DNA of 64,000 nucleotides, taken from Bicyclus anynana. Taxonomy: Eukaryota; Arthropoda; Insecta; Lepidoptera; Nymphalidae. Location of the stretch: contig NC_069108.1 of NCBI RefSeq assembly GCF_947172395.1, positions 8,629,068-8,693,067 of the forward strand, read 5' to 3'. A program made the translations under genes and the position numbers. The notes under the pieces were generated by a model. That model was not told the origin of the DNA. It ran no database searches and was given only the letters and a program-made list of their open reading frames with translations. Positions 20,524 to 32,827 of the stretch are shown here, piece after piece (within the stretch, counting starts at the first letter, position 1; each line of letters begins with the position of its first letter).

Positions 20524-20812
20524 TTGACGTGGCGCAGTGGTATGCGCGGTGGATTTACTAGACGGAGGTCCTGGGTACGATCCCCGGCTGGGCCGATTGA
20601 GGTTTTCTTAATAGGTCCAGGTCTGGCTGGTGGAAGGCTTTGGCCGTGGCTACGTACCGCCAAGCGATTTAGCGATCCGGTACGATGTCGTGTAGAAACC
20701 GAAAGGGGTGTGGATTTTCATCCTCCTCCTAACAAGTTAGCCCGCTTCCATCTTAGATTGCATCATCACTTACCATCAGGTGAGATTGTAATAACTTAAA
20801 TAAAATAAAAAA
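20524..20812 (+). mobile_element. SINE family A, near full length
   Basis: Head TGGCGCAGTGGTATGCGCGG, B box GTACGATCCCCGG, body and A-rich tail present. Confidence 0.85.
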
Positions 20813-21039
20813 ACCTGTGTACTACGGAAACGAATAAGTTATGAATAAGATTAGTTAAAACATGTAAAAGAATAGTTTATTTCATTGAAATGAAATTTTT
20901 ACAAGGTTTTCCGTGTAACTTTGACATTTACTTGGAAATAAGGAAAATAAGGAACTCGGAAAAATTCTAGACTAATTATAGGTAACAAACACACGAGCAA
21001 AAAATCAAATCTTATCGCTTTATATTAGGTTTGTAATTT

Positions 21040-21255
21040 TTGGCTAGTAGGAGGCTTTGGCCGTGGCTAGTTACCACCCTACCGGCAAAGACGTACCGCC
21101 AAGCGATTTAGCGTTCCGGTACGATGTCGTGTAGAAACCGAATTGTGTGTGGATTATCATCCTCCTCCTAACAAGTTAACCCGCTTCCATCTTAGATTGC
21201 ATCATCACTTAACAGGTGAGATCGTAGTCAAAGGCTAACTTGTAAAGAATAAAAA
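21040..21255 (+). mobile_element. SINE family A, head truncated
   Basis: From TTGGCTAGTAGGAGGCTTTG to the AAAGAATAAAAAAA tail. Confidence 0.8.
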
Positions 21256-21576
21256 AAAAGTTAAGATTAGAAGTAATACCTATGAGTAAATTATCTTAGA
21301 TTATCGCAATATAATTTTACAGCTAACAATAAAACGGATTTTACAAATCAACGTTTTTCGAAACGACTCTTTTATGACTCATTTATAGTTATTGCTCATA
21401 AAAGTAAAATTAACATCGGCATTACTAAATGATTTCTAGTTTCAAAACGATAACGTAAAAGTTAGCGTTACGGTACGCTGACATTCTATATAGCCGACTG
21501 CGGCGAAACCCCATAAATAGGCTAGTTGACACTTTTTTTATAAGGGTCAACTTTGTTCATTATCGTTGTACTAGAT

Positions 21577-21942
21577 CAGGGTTTTGCAAACTTTCGGCTC
21601 CACGAACCCCTGTTAAAATTTCCAAGTGACAGCGAACCCCTTACTAAGTAATAAGAACCACCCCCCACCCAACCCCAAAAAAAAATAATTTTAAAGGAAA
21701 CAAAATTAAAGGTAACACATTAAGTACCAAAAGAAATGTCTTTGTTATATTACTGTGATGTGCTTGTATCTTGTCGCAAATTGATTCAATGTTGGGAGTG
21801 ATTTTTTATTTCAATTTTAACCTTAGGTCATTCTAACTGGGTATCAGTTATCAAGGCACCATTACGCAAATCTTGTCGCGAACCCCCTGCCGTCGAATGG
21901 CGAATCCCTAGGGGTTTGCATACCCCACTTTGAGAAACCCTG
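21577..21942. mobile_element. 366-bp hAT-type MITE with 8-bp target duplication
   Basis: The ends CAGGGTTTTGCAAACTTTCG and CACTTTGAGAAACCCTG are imperfect inverted repeats. The flanks TACTAGAT (21569-21576) and TACTACAT (21943-21950) match at 7 of 8, as expected for hAT insertion. No transposase. Confidence 0.7.
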
Positions 21943-22078
21943 TACTACATTGAATTAAAAATCATATTTTTACGTAAACATTTTAATTTTTAAATATTAT
22001 TTTGACAAAACGAGGCAAAACGCTGTCAACCATGATGGCATATACTTTACCTATATCATGACGTCACGTAAACTAACT

Positions 22079-22214
22079 GCCAGTTTCTTCATGTAAAGCT
22101 AAAGTAACAATAAAAGTAGTAAGTAGTAAAGAAGACTTTATTCTTCAGTGAATAAGACCGTCACTTTTGATTTATGACGTTACTTTGACTGTTACTTGCG
22201 ATGAAGAAACTGGC
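22079..22214. mobile_element. MITE with GCCAGTTTCTTCAT inverted ends
   Basis: It starts GCCAGTTTCTTCATGTAAAG and ends GCGATGAAGAAACTGGC. A 98-bp relative lies at 44953-45050. Confidence 0.7.
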
Positions 22215-22404
22215 CGTATAACCGTATAATAAAAGACTTGAGAGAAGCAAAAAAATAGACATGCCTTAGTTTGACGTTTATTCCTCTAAACAACGTGACG
22301 TCACAAAATGGACGACAGCGTTTTTGACGTTTGGAAGGATTGAAAAAATGTATAATTTTATAAATTAAGTTTTCTATGAAATCCCCTTTCTTTACCCCTA
22401 TCCC

Positions 22405-22800
22405 ACCACGCGACGGCGACGGAAGCCTAAAAAATGGAGTAACTTCTCCAGTTTTCCCAACATTTCCCTTCACTGCCCTGATCCTATTGATCGTAGCGTG
22501 ATGAAGAGTATACCTAATATAAGCTGCCCAGGAGAGTGAAGAAAAATTGTACCAAGTTTTGTTAAAATCCGTCGAGTAGTTTTTGTTTCTATAACAAACA
22601 TACCACGCGACGGAAGCTTGATAAATTGAGTAACTTCTCCCGTTTTCCCAACATTTCCCTTCACTGCTCTGCTCCTATTGATCGTAGCGTGATGAAAAGT
22701 ATACTATAACCTGCCCAGGAGTATGAAGAATAATTGTACCAAGTTTCGTTATAATCCGTCGAGTAGTTTTTGTTTCTATAAAGAACATACAGACAGACAG
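22405..22800. repeat. Tandem duplication of about 190 bp
   Basis: AGTAACTTCTCC...TTTTCCCAACATTTCCC, CCTATTGATCGTAGCGTGAT and AATCCGTCGAGTAGTTTTTG occur twice, at 22438-22590 and 22629-22777, ending in ACATACAGACAGACAGACA. It looks like part of a repeat element. Confidence 0.8.
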
Positions 22801-24660
22801 ACAAAAATTTTACTGATTGCATTGTTGGCATCAGTATCGACCACTAAACACCCCCTAATTGACCTCTCTACAGATTTATTATAAGTATCGATATATTTCT
22901 GACCCTTATTCCATACACGAAATTAATAATACTACCCTAATATTGTCATGTTGTTATAACGGCAGCTATTCACTAACTTTGTTTTACTTTGTATTCAGTA
23001 ACTGTAATATTAATTGAAGTGTGTTTTAAAGTGTTTTTTGTTCTTTTCCAGGTAAATTGTGAACAAACAAACAAAAAAAGAGATACTCTTGCATCGAGAT
23101 TACTCAGAAGACATACCAGTTTCAGTTTATTTATAATATTTTTTTTATTAATATTTTATACGAAAAAAATACACAATATTATCACAGAACATACAATGCT
23201 AAAGCTATGTTTTAGTGATATAGCTCTTTGTTAAAGAAAGAAAGTAAGAGATTTTATAGTAAATATTCATTATTACGTATATACTTTAATAATACTTGAG
23301 GCAACTATACCATTTGTAATTTACACCATAAGTAACATTATTACATTTAAAAATGTATTAGTATGTATGTGTAATTTGTGTTTACTTTACACTTCAACAC
23401 ATTGACATATTGTGCTTGTCGTAGACAGAGAAGTAAATAGACAATGGATGGATGGGAATTACTGAGCAAAAAATCCGTATCTAAATTGTTTCATCCATTT
23501 AGGAATTTTTATAATTTACATTTGTTTAATATACTTAATCGAACAAGAATTTAATAGTTTTTATTTTATTAAATCAAATAAGGCTATATACATAAATATG
23601 AATTGTAATATATATTTTTTATACTTTTATATTTTATGTAACATTTTGTCTGAATTTTTATCAAATAGATAGCTTATATCACAGAATTAATAAGGCAATA
23701 GAAATGACGGTCAATGCTGAATGGAAATATCATGTTGCCACAGAGAAATCCATAGACAGGTATTTTAGCATTTAGGTTTAAAAATATGTAGTATATACCA
23801 GTGTAATATGTAGTGAGGTCAAAATCGTATATCTTTTAGAGTCTGGCTAATGAAAGTAGACTGAAATCACCCTGCAAATTTTAAAAATTATTTAAACAAA
23901 TTAAAAAAGCGTGTGTTATAATTTGTTTAAATTTTTTTTTGTTTTTGAATACATTATATAAAAAAGTATTAAACTCACTTAATTGAATATTTGCAATACA
24001 ATTTTAAGAGTTTACTCCGATTTTATTTGTTTGGCGGACGATTTCAGTAACTACATTCATTAGCCACACTCTAACTTACAATGGCCCCATCCCTTGTCTA
24101 TTTACTTATTTATCTACGCTGTGACGTCACGTGTTTCCCTTCGTATAGACAACCGTATGTGTATGTTTTGAACTGCTAATACAATTAAGATAAAGTGCTG
24201 TTGATCAATATTTATTTTTATTGAATTTTAATAATTCACATTTGTACAATTTAATCGAACAAGAATTTATTAATATTTTTTTATTAAATCAAATAAGGCT
24301 TATACATAAATGTTAATTGTAATATATATTTTTCATACTTTTTTATATTTTATGTAACATTTCGTCTGATTTTTTGTTAAATAGACAGCTTTTATCATAG
24401 AATTAATAAGGCAATAGAAATGCTGAATGGAAAAATCATGACTACAGTCATGATTGAAGTCTTGTTATCCAAGAATTCAACCCTTTAAATGGTAACTATT
24501 TTAATATAAAAAAAACGTAGCAACTAGCCAATATACTCGTATTTTTAACTTTAGTTTTAAATAATTTAGTTTCAGAGTCGGTGATGGTTTTAGATATTTG
24601 TCATTTTAGTAAACCTAATTTGTCAGTCCATGCTCTGTTCTAAAAGTACTAATTATGCCT
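22801..24660. other. AT-rich intergenic region with a spaced duplication
   Basis: No gene was seen. Segments 23503-23740 and 24222-24440 are diverged direct copies (shared AATCGAACAAGAATTTA, AAATCAAATAAGGCT, GAATTAATAAGGCAATAGAA), spaced by about 720 bp. Confidence 0.55.
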
Positions 24661-24662
24661 AT

Positions 24663-24785
24663 AATAGCTTGGCAAATTCGTTCGTAACACTCCCGATGGT
24701 CGCGCGCACGATTTCACACCCGCGCAGTCCTTCCCCCGTCGCCCGGTTATCATGGGAGTGTCTTTAACAAACTTGCCAAGCTATA
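24663..24785 (+). mobile_element. MITE of the TATAGCTTGGCAA family, short copy
   Basis: It starts AATAGCTTGGCAAATTCGTT and ends AACTTGCCAAGCTATA, with the shared core CACACCCGCGCAGTCC. Confidence 0.75.
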
Positions 24786-26784
24786 TGGAAATGTCTTCTC
24801 CAGTACAGGTAGGTAATTAGAGTATTAGAGGTCTTTAGAGTAGGCCGCAGCGGCGAAGAGTTGATACAGGCCGATTCCCACCGGGTTACCTTTTTAAAAT
24901 CCATACAGTGGTGTGCATAAGGTGGTCGATCAGGACATGCTCTAGTAAGGAAAAATTAACCGAACTGGGAAAATCTGCATTTACTAAGGATTAAGAAAAC
25001 ATCTCTTAGGGTATGCACTGATTTAATGCATGTATGTAGTGCACGCCACAGCCACACATACATACATATTAATTATTGTTATGAATATGTAGTTTGCATC
25101 AAGAGTTCTGAATTTCCTTTTCTTTGGGATGGCTTGCCTTCACATCACATCACATTTATTTGATCATAAAATTGTCAAAATTCCATCCTTCGCCACTGCA
25201 TTTTTGCATATATGAAGTGCTTGCTTCTAAGTCTGGACTTTTGTTACCAAAGTCCAAAGTCGCCATGGTTTAAACTCCATTGTCTATGGTACTTATAACA
25301 CTCGTGGAAGTAGCATGGACACACTTTCATCTTATAAGATGTCAAAGGCAAACCCTCACAGGCTCTGTTTTAATACTTAAGCATATATTTTTCTACACTT
25401 GACCAGTTTTTATAGAAGATACTAAACCAAAAAAGTAAAGAGGAATGTCATGACGGGGACAAGCTAAGATCTTTGACTATACATCCTGAGTTGAAGACTT
25501 GTTTGATTTGTTAGTTTGTTTTCTTGTTTGTTAAACTTGTTGATAACAGATAGAAAATAAACCAAAAAAAAAATACAGCTTCGGCGTTACTTCGCCGGTG
25601 AACATTTTGCCCTAGAAGAGTGATAAAAATTGTAATTTTTCTTCAAGAAAAATACTTTTATTAAGCCAATAATTAAACCAGATCCTTATTTATACATCAT
25701 ACTATAAACTTTTATATGGTGGGCACTCCCCTTTGCCCACACTGTTCCCAGTTATTGTTTGTCTTAAGCAATTTTTAACCGACTTCAAAAAGGAGGAGGT
25801 TCTCAATTCGGTCAGTATTTTTTTTTTATGTATGTACACCGATTATACTGTTTATTATGGTTGTAGTGAAACCTCTTAGGCATTGTATTTTAATATATTT
25901 CTAGTGCCTATTCACTAACATAGGTCTATTAGCCATCTAATATAATAAACATCAAATTAATAACAACAAAGCACAATGTGAACGTAAATTATTTATTCTT
26001 TTTTGGGAGATTTCTAAGTATATCTAGCAATTTTAGAGGTTGACGAGTTTTATACATATTTTTGGAAGTTTAACTAAGATTGAAAGAGAATAAAGAGCTG
26101 GCTTTTCTCAGGACTGTTTTAGTCTTTCTGTCTGCATTAAATTCGTCTTCCTGGTTGGGCTATTGAAAATAGAGTCCGGAAAATTAAAAAAAAAATCTTT
26201 TAATGTTTGTTAAAAACACTATATACAAATATTTAAAAGTAACTATTTAACATTTGTTGTTTTCCAATATTTACATTATATTTTTGGGAAAGCCTTCCGT
26301 TTTTTTTTTTAATTTTCGACGACAATTCTATTTTCAATAGCTTTATCCTCTATAAAATAATTTGTGAACATAAATTGCCGTCTAATTTTCACTTAAAAAA
26401 TTTAAATTTTTCATAAACACTGGTCGACCTAAACCATTTTTTTATAAGTCTTAATTAATATAAGTTATAATTTAAGACAAACATTTTCCTATTAAGTATT
26501 ATTATGAATTTATTGATTTATATTTCTGTTGCATTTAAATCTGTTTTTAAGTAATTGCACCAATTTAAAAGGACGAACTTTATAAATTCAAAGAAACGAG
26601 ATTTCAAGGATTATTTATTTTAATAGTCGTTTAAAAGGTGAACAAGTGACTCCAACTTTATTATATGTTTTTCAAATTAATTAATTTGTACATTTAATAA
26701 ATATTTTGTTTACTTAAATAATGATGGTAAAAGACATTTTCCAAATTGGCCTACTAATCAGCCGCTTACTTTGTTGTATATATA
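24786..26784. other. Intergenic, no recognised gene
   Basis: AT-rich sequence with an AACCGACTTC fragment at 25777-25860. No supported coding region. Confidence 0.35.
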
Positions 26785-26858
26785 CTGAGAGGCACATTAT
26801 CCGCCCTATTTAATATAACGCGAGTATATTAAAGTGGGCGGATAATTGTGCCTCTGAG
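26785..26858. mobile_element. 74-bp remnant of the CTCAGAGGCAC MITE
   Basis: It begins CTGAGAGGCACATTATCCGC and ends GGATAATTGTGCCTCTGAG, flanked by TA. It is essentially two joined termini of the 606-bp element at 37224-37829. Confidence 0.8.
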
Positions 26859-27414
26859 TATATTTAATGTATTCATAGCATTTTTTTACTGTGTCCAATT
26901 TTAATGGGTGCTTTAGCATTCCTGGATTAGCCTATAAGCTATTTAAGCAATAGGCTAGTTAACACTTTTTAAAATGGTCCTAAATTGTTCACTAAATTGA
27001 ATTATTTTTTTTAATTTTGAAATATTTTTTTGACATAACGAGCCGAAACGCTATCGGCCATGATGGTTTAATGAATAAGCAATCTTTCCCTGTGGTCCTA
27101 TGTATTATTAAGTGAATTTCATGATTTTATATTTCTGCATAAATATTATACTTGGTTAATTATTACTATTTTTATAATTTTACTTTATAATTTGTAACCG
27201 TGTAACCGGAACATATAAAATAGTATTATTAAAATAAATGCATTAATTTAATGATAAATCTGTTTTTTTTTTTAATTTTTATCCTCGACATTACTGAAAT
27301 ATTCTTCAGACTCGCAGGAAAATCGCAGTATTTCCTGACCGATTCAGAAATTTAACCCACCATCTCGAGATCCAAGGAAAACTACTACACCAAAGAGAAG
27401 GTTTACTGTTTATC

Positions 27415-27520
27415 CATCATTAACAACCCATATTCGGCTCACTGTTGAGCACGAGTCTCAGTAGCAGTTGAGCAGGGTTAGGCCAATAGTCCACCACGCT
27501 CTCCAATGCGGATTGGCAGA
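27415..27520 (-). mobile_element. SINE family B, part 1 (split by a hAT-type insertion)
   Basis: AACAACCCATATTCGGCTCA to GCGGATTGGCAGA. The SINE resumes at 29566 with TTGGCAGACTTCACACACGC. Confidence 0.8.
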
Positions 27521-29565
27521 CAGGGCCGGACCGTCCATACGGCGAACGGCGAAGGCGCCAAATCCTAGGGGGCGCCGAAATGGTAAAGACAAGATCGAAA
27601 AAAAATTTATTTCTTGTCGATAGTCTATATTTAAAACGAAGAGATGAACGCGACGTGCGCGAATTTACTTCTAATAGAGGCGTCTTTCTTTACCTATGGT
27701 GCAGGGAGTGCGTTGATTTTAACCCGGGTATATACAGGTAATAGAGGGCGCTAGGGTGATGATTGCACCCGGGCGCTACGTGAGCTAGAGAGTCTTTACC
27801 TATAGTGCAGGGGGTGCGTTACACCCGGGTGTCGCAATCTCAGGGGCGCCTAAGCGCCACTCGCCGCGCGGTTTCTATAGGTACTAGGGGGCGCTAGGGT
27901 GATGATTGCACCCGGGCACTACGTGATCGAGAGACGGTATTGTGCCTGATTTTCAATTGGTCTGAGTATAGTCAAAATCTTCGCGTTCCATAAGTTCGTA
28001 GCCTAAGTGAACCAGGAAACTACAAAGCTATAATTTATTAGTTAATTTATTTTTCAACTTTATTTAGAGCTCAATACACTTATTTTGTTGGCCTGGAAAC
28101 ATTTCTATACCAGCTATTTTTTTTCTTTAAACTCTTAGAAAATGCATAGACCACTTTCATAAAAATTTTGAACTCGATAAGTGCTTTTTCTAGCTTCGGA
28201 AATAGATAAAAGTCTGATGGAGACGAGACTAGATCATATGAATATGGTGGTAAGGTAAGAATTCTAAATTATCCTGATGAAACAAAACTTTTCTTTTCAA
28301 TGACCATGGCCATTTTTCTTTAATTTGTCCTCTGAAACATCGCAGCAGATTTCACTATTAAGCAGAGTTTATATTTACGCCTTTTTTTAGTAATCCACCG
28401 TAATTACAAATACAAAACCGCTTCTGTCTTTTGGAACATTGGATCCTGGTCGTGTCCACTTTTTAGACTCTACTTTTGTTTCTGGAGTAAAGTAATATAC
28501 TCAGGTTTTAACCATGGTCACAAAATATACAAAAAAGTATCTGCCTCAAACAACTCCAAGCAGTTGCGAAAATTCGTCATTTGATCGCGTATTTGTTCAA
28601 CTCAAAGAAGCCAAGGCGATCATGTGATGTTTGCCTTCTGTTGAGATGCTAATTCCCGCTATTCTCTGGTTCTACTGAACGGATTTTGATGCGGTTTTCA
28701 CAAATAGATTAAGCATAGTCCAGGCTACATATAGGCTTTGTTTCATTAAGATCGGACCGGCCTTCGGCCGGGGGTTTGTAATAGGACTTTCGACTATGGC
28801 TATGGCTGGGCATTTTACCAAAGCGCAAAAAACGCGCGGCCTTCGGCCGCGAACTTTGTTCTACACCGGGGAAAACGCCGAATAAAGTTTACGATATATA
28901 CGAAGGCCCTAATTCACCTTCAGTTTTTAACATGACTTCATAAATGTTTTTTTTTGCTAAACCTTTCTTCTTCAAGTTCTTCATTGCAGCGATTAAGTTT
29001 ATTATTAAGATTAAGATACTCAATTTTTTTTCATGTTAAAAAATACGAGTACCTCACGATTTGTTTGACGGGATCGCGTGGGGAACGTAACGAATGCAAA
29101 TGAATGCATAAAATTTTATTCTATTAATATAGCTATACATTGAATAATGTAGCTTTAACATGAGGGTAATTTAAAAAAATAAAAAAGAACAACCGACCTT
29201 AAAATCATAAAAAAGTTTCCATTAAATTAAAAGCGAAACATAACATCGTATGAGCTACCTTCTGATCAGTTTGAAGGCGGTACCAAGTTAGTGCTGTGTT
29301 AATTAAAGCCTGAATATCTGAAAGAAGTATCTGAAAATGTAGTTAAAATCTTTATGATTTAAACGCCTTGAATCGAATCGAAATCGAACGGTCGAATTGA
29401 GAAACCTCCTCCTTTTTTTGAAGTCGGTAAAAAATGTATGACATTCCGATAAAAATTAGGCTACGAACTTTTCAAACGTCCCTAGTATATAACGTTAGGA
29501 GCAAACAGGAAAGGCGCCATAATTGGATCTCGCTCCATTCTAAAATTTACCTCGGTCCGGCGCTG
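27521..29565. mobile_element. hAT-type element, 2045 bp, flanked by TTGGCAGA
   Basis: Ends CAGGGCCGGACCG and CGGTCCGGCGCTG form a 13-bp inverted pair (12 of 13). The 8-bp TTGGCAGA at 27513-27520 is repeated at 29566-29573, and the broken SINE B reads on across it. The left 420 bp is GC-rich with an internal duplication (AGGGTGATGATTGCACCCGG twice). No hAT transposase frame survives; the interior holds a mariner relic and an AACCGAC fragment. Confidence 0.8.
28060..28640 (-). pseudogene. Dead mariner-type transposase
   Basis: Minus-strand translation around 28265-28180 gives LPPYSYDLVSSPSDFYLFPK then LEKAL, the mariner PPYSPDLAPSD.FLFPKLKK block. KNSWYRN and CIELXIK follow downstream, and WTRPGSNVPKDRSG upstream resembles the preceding region. 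Several stops and frameshifts interrupt it. Confidence 0.65.
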
Positions 29566-29573
29566 TTGGCAGA

Positions 29574-29735
29574 CTTCACACACGCAGAACAAAGAAAATT
29601 CCCAGGTATGCAGGTTTCCTCACGATGTTTTCCTTCACCGTTTGAGACATGTGATATTTAATTTCTTAAAATGTACATAGCTAAAGTTGGGATGTGCATG
29701 CCTCGGACCGGATTCGAACGTATGCCCTCCGAAAC
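29574..29735 (-). mobile_element. SINE family B, part 2
   Basis: The continuation after the hAT-type insertion, through CCTCACGATGTTTTCCTTCA and GTGCATGCCTCGGACCGGAT. It is broken again by SINE A at 29736; GATGGCAGAGGTCATTCATT at 30034 is its last piece. Confidence 0.75.
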
Positions 29736-30033
29736 TACCTCCGTGGCGCAGTGGTCTGCGCGGAAGATTTACAAAATGGGGGTCCTGGGTACGATCCCCG
29801 GCTGGGCCGAATGAGATTTTCTAATTGGTCCTAATCTGGCTGGTGAGAGGCTTCGGCCGTGGCTAGTTACCTACCGGCAAAGACGTACCGCCAAGCGATT
29901 TAGCGTTCCGGTACGATGTATAGAAAAGTGTTTGGATTTTCATCCTCCTAATAAGTTAGCCCGCTTCCATCCATCATCACTTACCATCAGGTGAGATTGT
30001 AGTCCCTTGACTAACTTGTAAAGAAAAAAAAAC
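29736..30033 (+). mobile_element. SINE family A, full length, inserted in SINE B
   Basis: Head CTCCGTGGCGCAGTGG, B box GTACGATCCCCGG, body and poly(A). Both flanks are SINE B sequence. Confidence 0.85.
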
Positions 30034-30124
30034 GATGGCAGAGGTCATTCATTGGGATATGACTGTTAATCAAAATACAGAGAATTAGTTAATACAAAAG
30101 AGTTGAAAGAAAGAAAATCTATAC

Positions 30125-30300
30125 CAATATTGAAGAGTTTGTTTGTTTGATTGAACGCGCTAATCTCTGGAAATACTGGTCCGATTTGTAAAATTCTTTC
30201 AGTGTGAGATAGCCCATTTATCGAGGAAGGCTATAGGCTATATATTATCCCTGTATTCCTACGGGAACAGGAACCGCGCGGCATCAGTAACTAATAAGTT
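30125..30300 (+). mobile_element. Helitron-like element, second subfamily
   Basis: GAAGAGTTTGTTTGTTTGAT to GAACCGCGCGGCATCAG, matching 11078-11278 closely. The CTAG end is altered. Confidence 0.55.
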
Positions 30301-30938
30301 TATTAATTTTTTAGTTATAGTTGTTAAATAAATTTTGTATAAATCAGCCAAAATATAAATCCCGAGATTTGAAGTTCAAGGTACAATGAAACAACAAAAG
30401 TAATTACAAATTGCTATTTGTTTATTAAAAATTACACATTATATAAACATCGCCGAACGAAATTATCTCAAAAATAACGAATCAATTAATCAATTATCAT
30501 TTGTAATATACAGAAAAATAAAACATTACAAAAAAAATACCTTTACATTACTTTAGGCTGCCGCTATCACAAAGATTACGGATACATTTTGAAAATGTTA
30601 TAATATAACATGAGCCTTCACTTTTGTAACATGTTATGTAACAACATAATTATTGTAACATGTTATGTAACAATATAATTATTGTAACAGGTTATGTAAC
30701 AACTTTTCTGATTAAGTTCTATTAAAAACATAATAGTTATTTTTTAAAGGATAATATATAGCCTATATCTTTTAAATATGACCGATATTCCTGTTTCTCT
30801 CACACTAGTCTGAAAACACTGTATTGGGAGTGAGTACGACAATAGTACAGCAGGCGGGGATCGAACCACAACCTTTTGGTGATAAGTCTTTAGCGTTCAG
30901 CTATTTAGGCTTATTTAATTAACATTTCAATGATAAAT
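30300..30938. other. AT-rich intergenic with ATAACATGTTAT-type repeats
   Basis: At 30625-30705, TAACATGTTATGTAACAA repeats three times with a period of about 30 bp. A tRNA B-box-like GGGGATCGAACC lies near 30850. No gene. Confidence 0.45.
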
Positions 30939-31333
30939 AGTCAGGGATCCGTAGAACATTTTTTACAACTGATTACTATCAAGTTAATTCTTTGTGTAGC
31001 GACTGTAAGTGACAACTTAACAGCCATAATGTCCTAAAAATTGCTAATTGCGTGGAACATTAAATCGTTCCGACGCACAGAAACTTTTATTTCCTGGTAA
31101 CTCAGTTAGCTACCAGAATCAAGAATTTTCGTGTACAAAAAAGTTGCTCGTCTCATCGAGATGAAGCTACTCACGAGGAATTAACTTGATAGTCATCATT
31201 AGGTGCCTTCTTCCAGCTGAAGTTTGGCGGTCATGTGTAGAAAACTCTTCCGGTCTTTTGCAGTATTTTTAAGCTGTGTATATGTTAACTTGATAGTAAT
31301 CAGTTGTAAAAAATATATTACGGATCCCTGACT
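30939..31333. mobile_element. 395-bp MITE with TCAGGGATCCGTA ends
   Basis: AGTCAGGGATCCGTAGAACA at the left and TTACGGATCCCTGACT at the right. The inverted homology extends about 48 bp (TTACAACTGATTACTATCAA). A related piece occurs at 63395-63480. Confidence 0.75.
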
Positions 31334-31737
31334 AAAATTTTCATTTACATACCTATAATAGTTAAAAAGTTTTAATAAAATCAGATAATTGAACTTTTTA
31401 TCTAATGTTTCGTGTAACACTTTTTTATGGCATTGCAAGTGTGGTTTGTACAGGCTCAGATTTACAATAACATTTTCAAAATGGTGTCCGATTTAAAACC
31501 ATAATAAATGCTCAATTATGTGACCGTATGAGTATTATAAAATAAAATCGTTAAAAAATTAAATGTATAAAAAATTTATCAATTTATTTACATACTAAGG
31601 AAAAATAATTTTACAAAATAGTAGTAATCAATATGTTATACAAAATCTATAAAATGTTATACAGCAGTGTTCATATAGGAGATGTTAATATGTAACATGT
31701 TACAAGCACAAAATTTTTTTTTTCTTTACGCTGAATC
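31334..31737. other. AT-rich intergenic, nothing recognised
   Basis: Unique AT-rich sequence with one TAACATGTTA motif near 31692. Confidence 0.35.
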
Positions 31738-31961
31738 ATTTAATTGGTCCAGGTCTGGCTGGTGGGAGATTTCGGCCATGGCTAGTAACGGCCCTACCGG
31801 CGAAGACGAAACGATTTAGCGTTCCGGTACGATGTGTAGAAACCGAAAGGGGTGTGGATTTTCATCAAACTTTTAAATACTTAGCCCGTTAGATTGCATC
31901 ATCACTTACCATCAGGTGAGATTGTAGTCAAGGGCTACTTATAAAGAATAAAAAAAAAGAT
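31738..31961 (+). mobile_element. SINE family A, decayed
   Basis: Body from TTAATTGGTCCAGGTCTGGC to the A-rich tail, with small deletions. Confidence 0.75.
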
Positions 31962-32037
31962 ATTAAAAAAATCTAAGTCCGAGAAAAAATTCTTATGTCT
32001 GCTTTGCGTAAAGACCTTGTCTCTGAAATCAAATGAT

Positions 32038-32230
32038 ATTAAGTGATGATGCAGTTTCTGATGGAAGCAGACTAACTTGTTAGGAGGAGGATAAAAATCC
32101 ACACCCTTTTCGGTTTCTACACAACACGAAAGTATGAACGGTCGTACCGGAACGCTAAATCGCTTGGCGGTACGCCTTGGATCCTCCTCCTAACATGTTA
32201 ACTAGCCACGGCCGAAGCCTCTCACCACTG
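32038..32230 (-). mobile_element. SINE family A, rearranged
   Basis: Reverse copy (AGTGATGATGCAG, CCACACCCTTTTCGGTTTCT, GCTAAATCGCTTGGCGGTAC) with a misplaced GGATCCTCCTCCTAACA piece. Confidence 0.7.
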
Positions 32231-32827
32231 GGTATAGAACCTAGGATATCTCTGTTGAAAACTATCACCATCCACCACCATCTACGCTATACAGGTCGCT
32301 CTGAAACTTACTATGGTAATAAATATTAAAATTCACCATGTCTAAACGATTTGTAGGACATGTATAATGACTGGAATTTAGAAAGCAAGCTATTGGATAA
32401 ATATAATATTTGGCTTATAACATGTCATAACATTTTGCAAGTACAAACGCAACTTGGTAGCCATTCCGCCTATTTGTATTTCGGGACTAGATAACTCTTA
32501 CGAAAAAGCGAATAAAAATTTGCTGCTTTTAGTAGCGTCAGCAAAATAGTAGACATAAAAAGTAAATTAAATAATTGAAATTATTACAAGTACATTTTAA
32601 TGCAATGCAAAAAATATTGTTACGTTTAAGAATTTTTGTTCGATGTTTTTTTTGCTAACGCTACTTTCATAAATAATATAGATTTTGTATATACATAAAA
32701 AAAATATGGCGCGATACGTAAAGGTTACATGGTTACTAATGCTATTCGTACATTGCAACATTAACCGCAACACACTTGCGAACTTATCTTGTATGTACAA
32801 TTTAATTAATAAAATACTTTAGCAATG

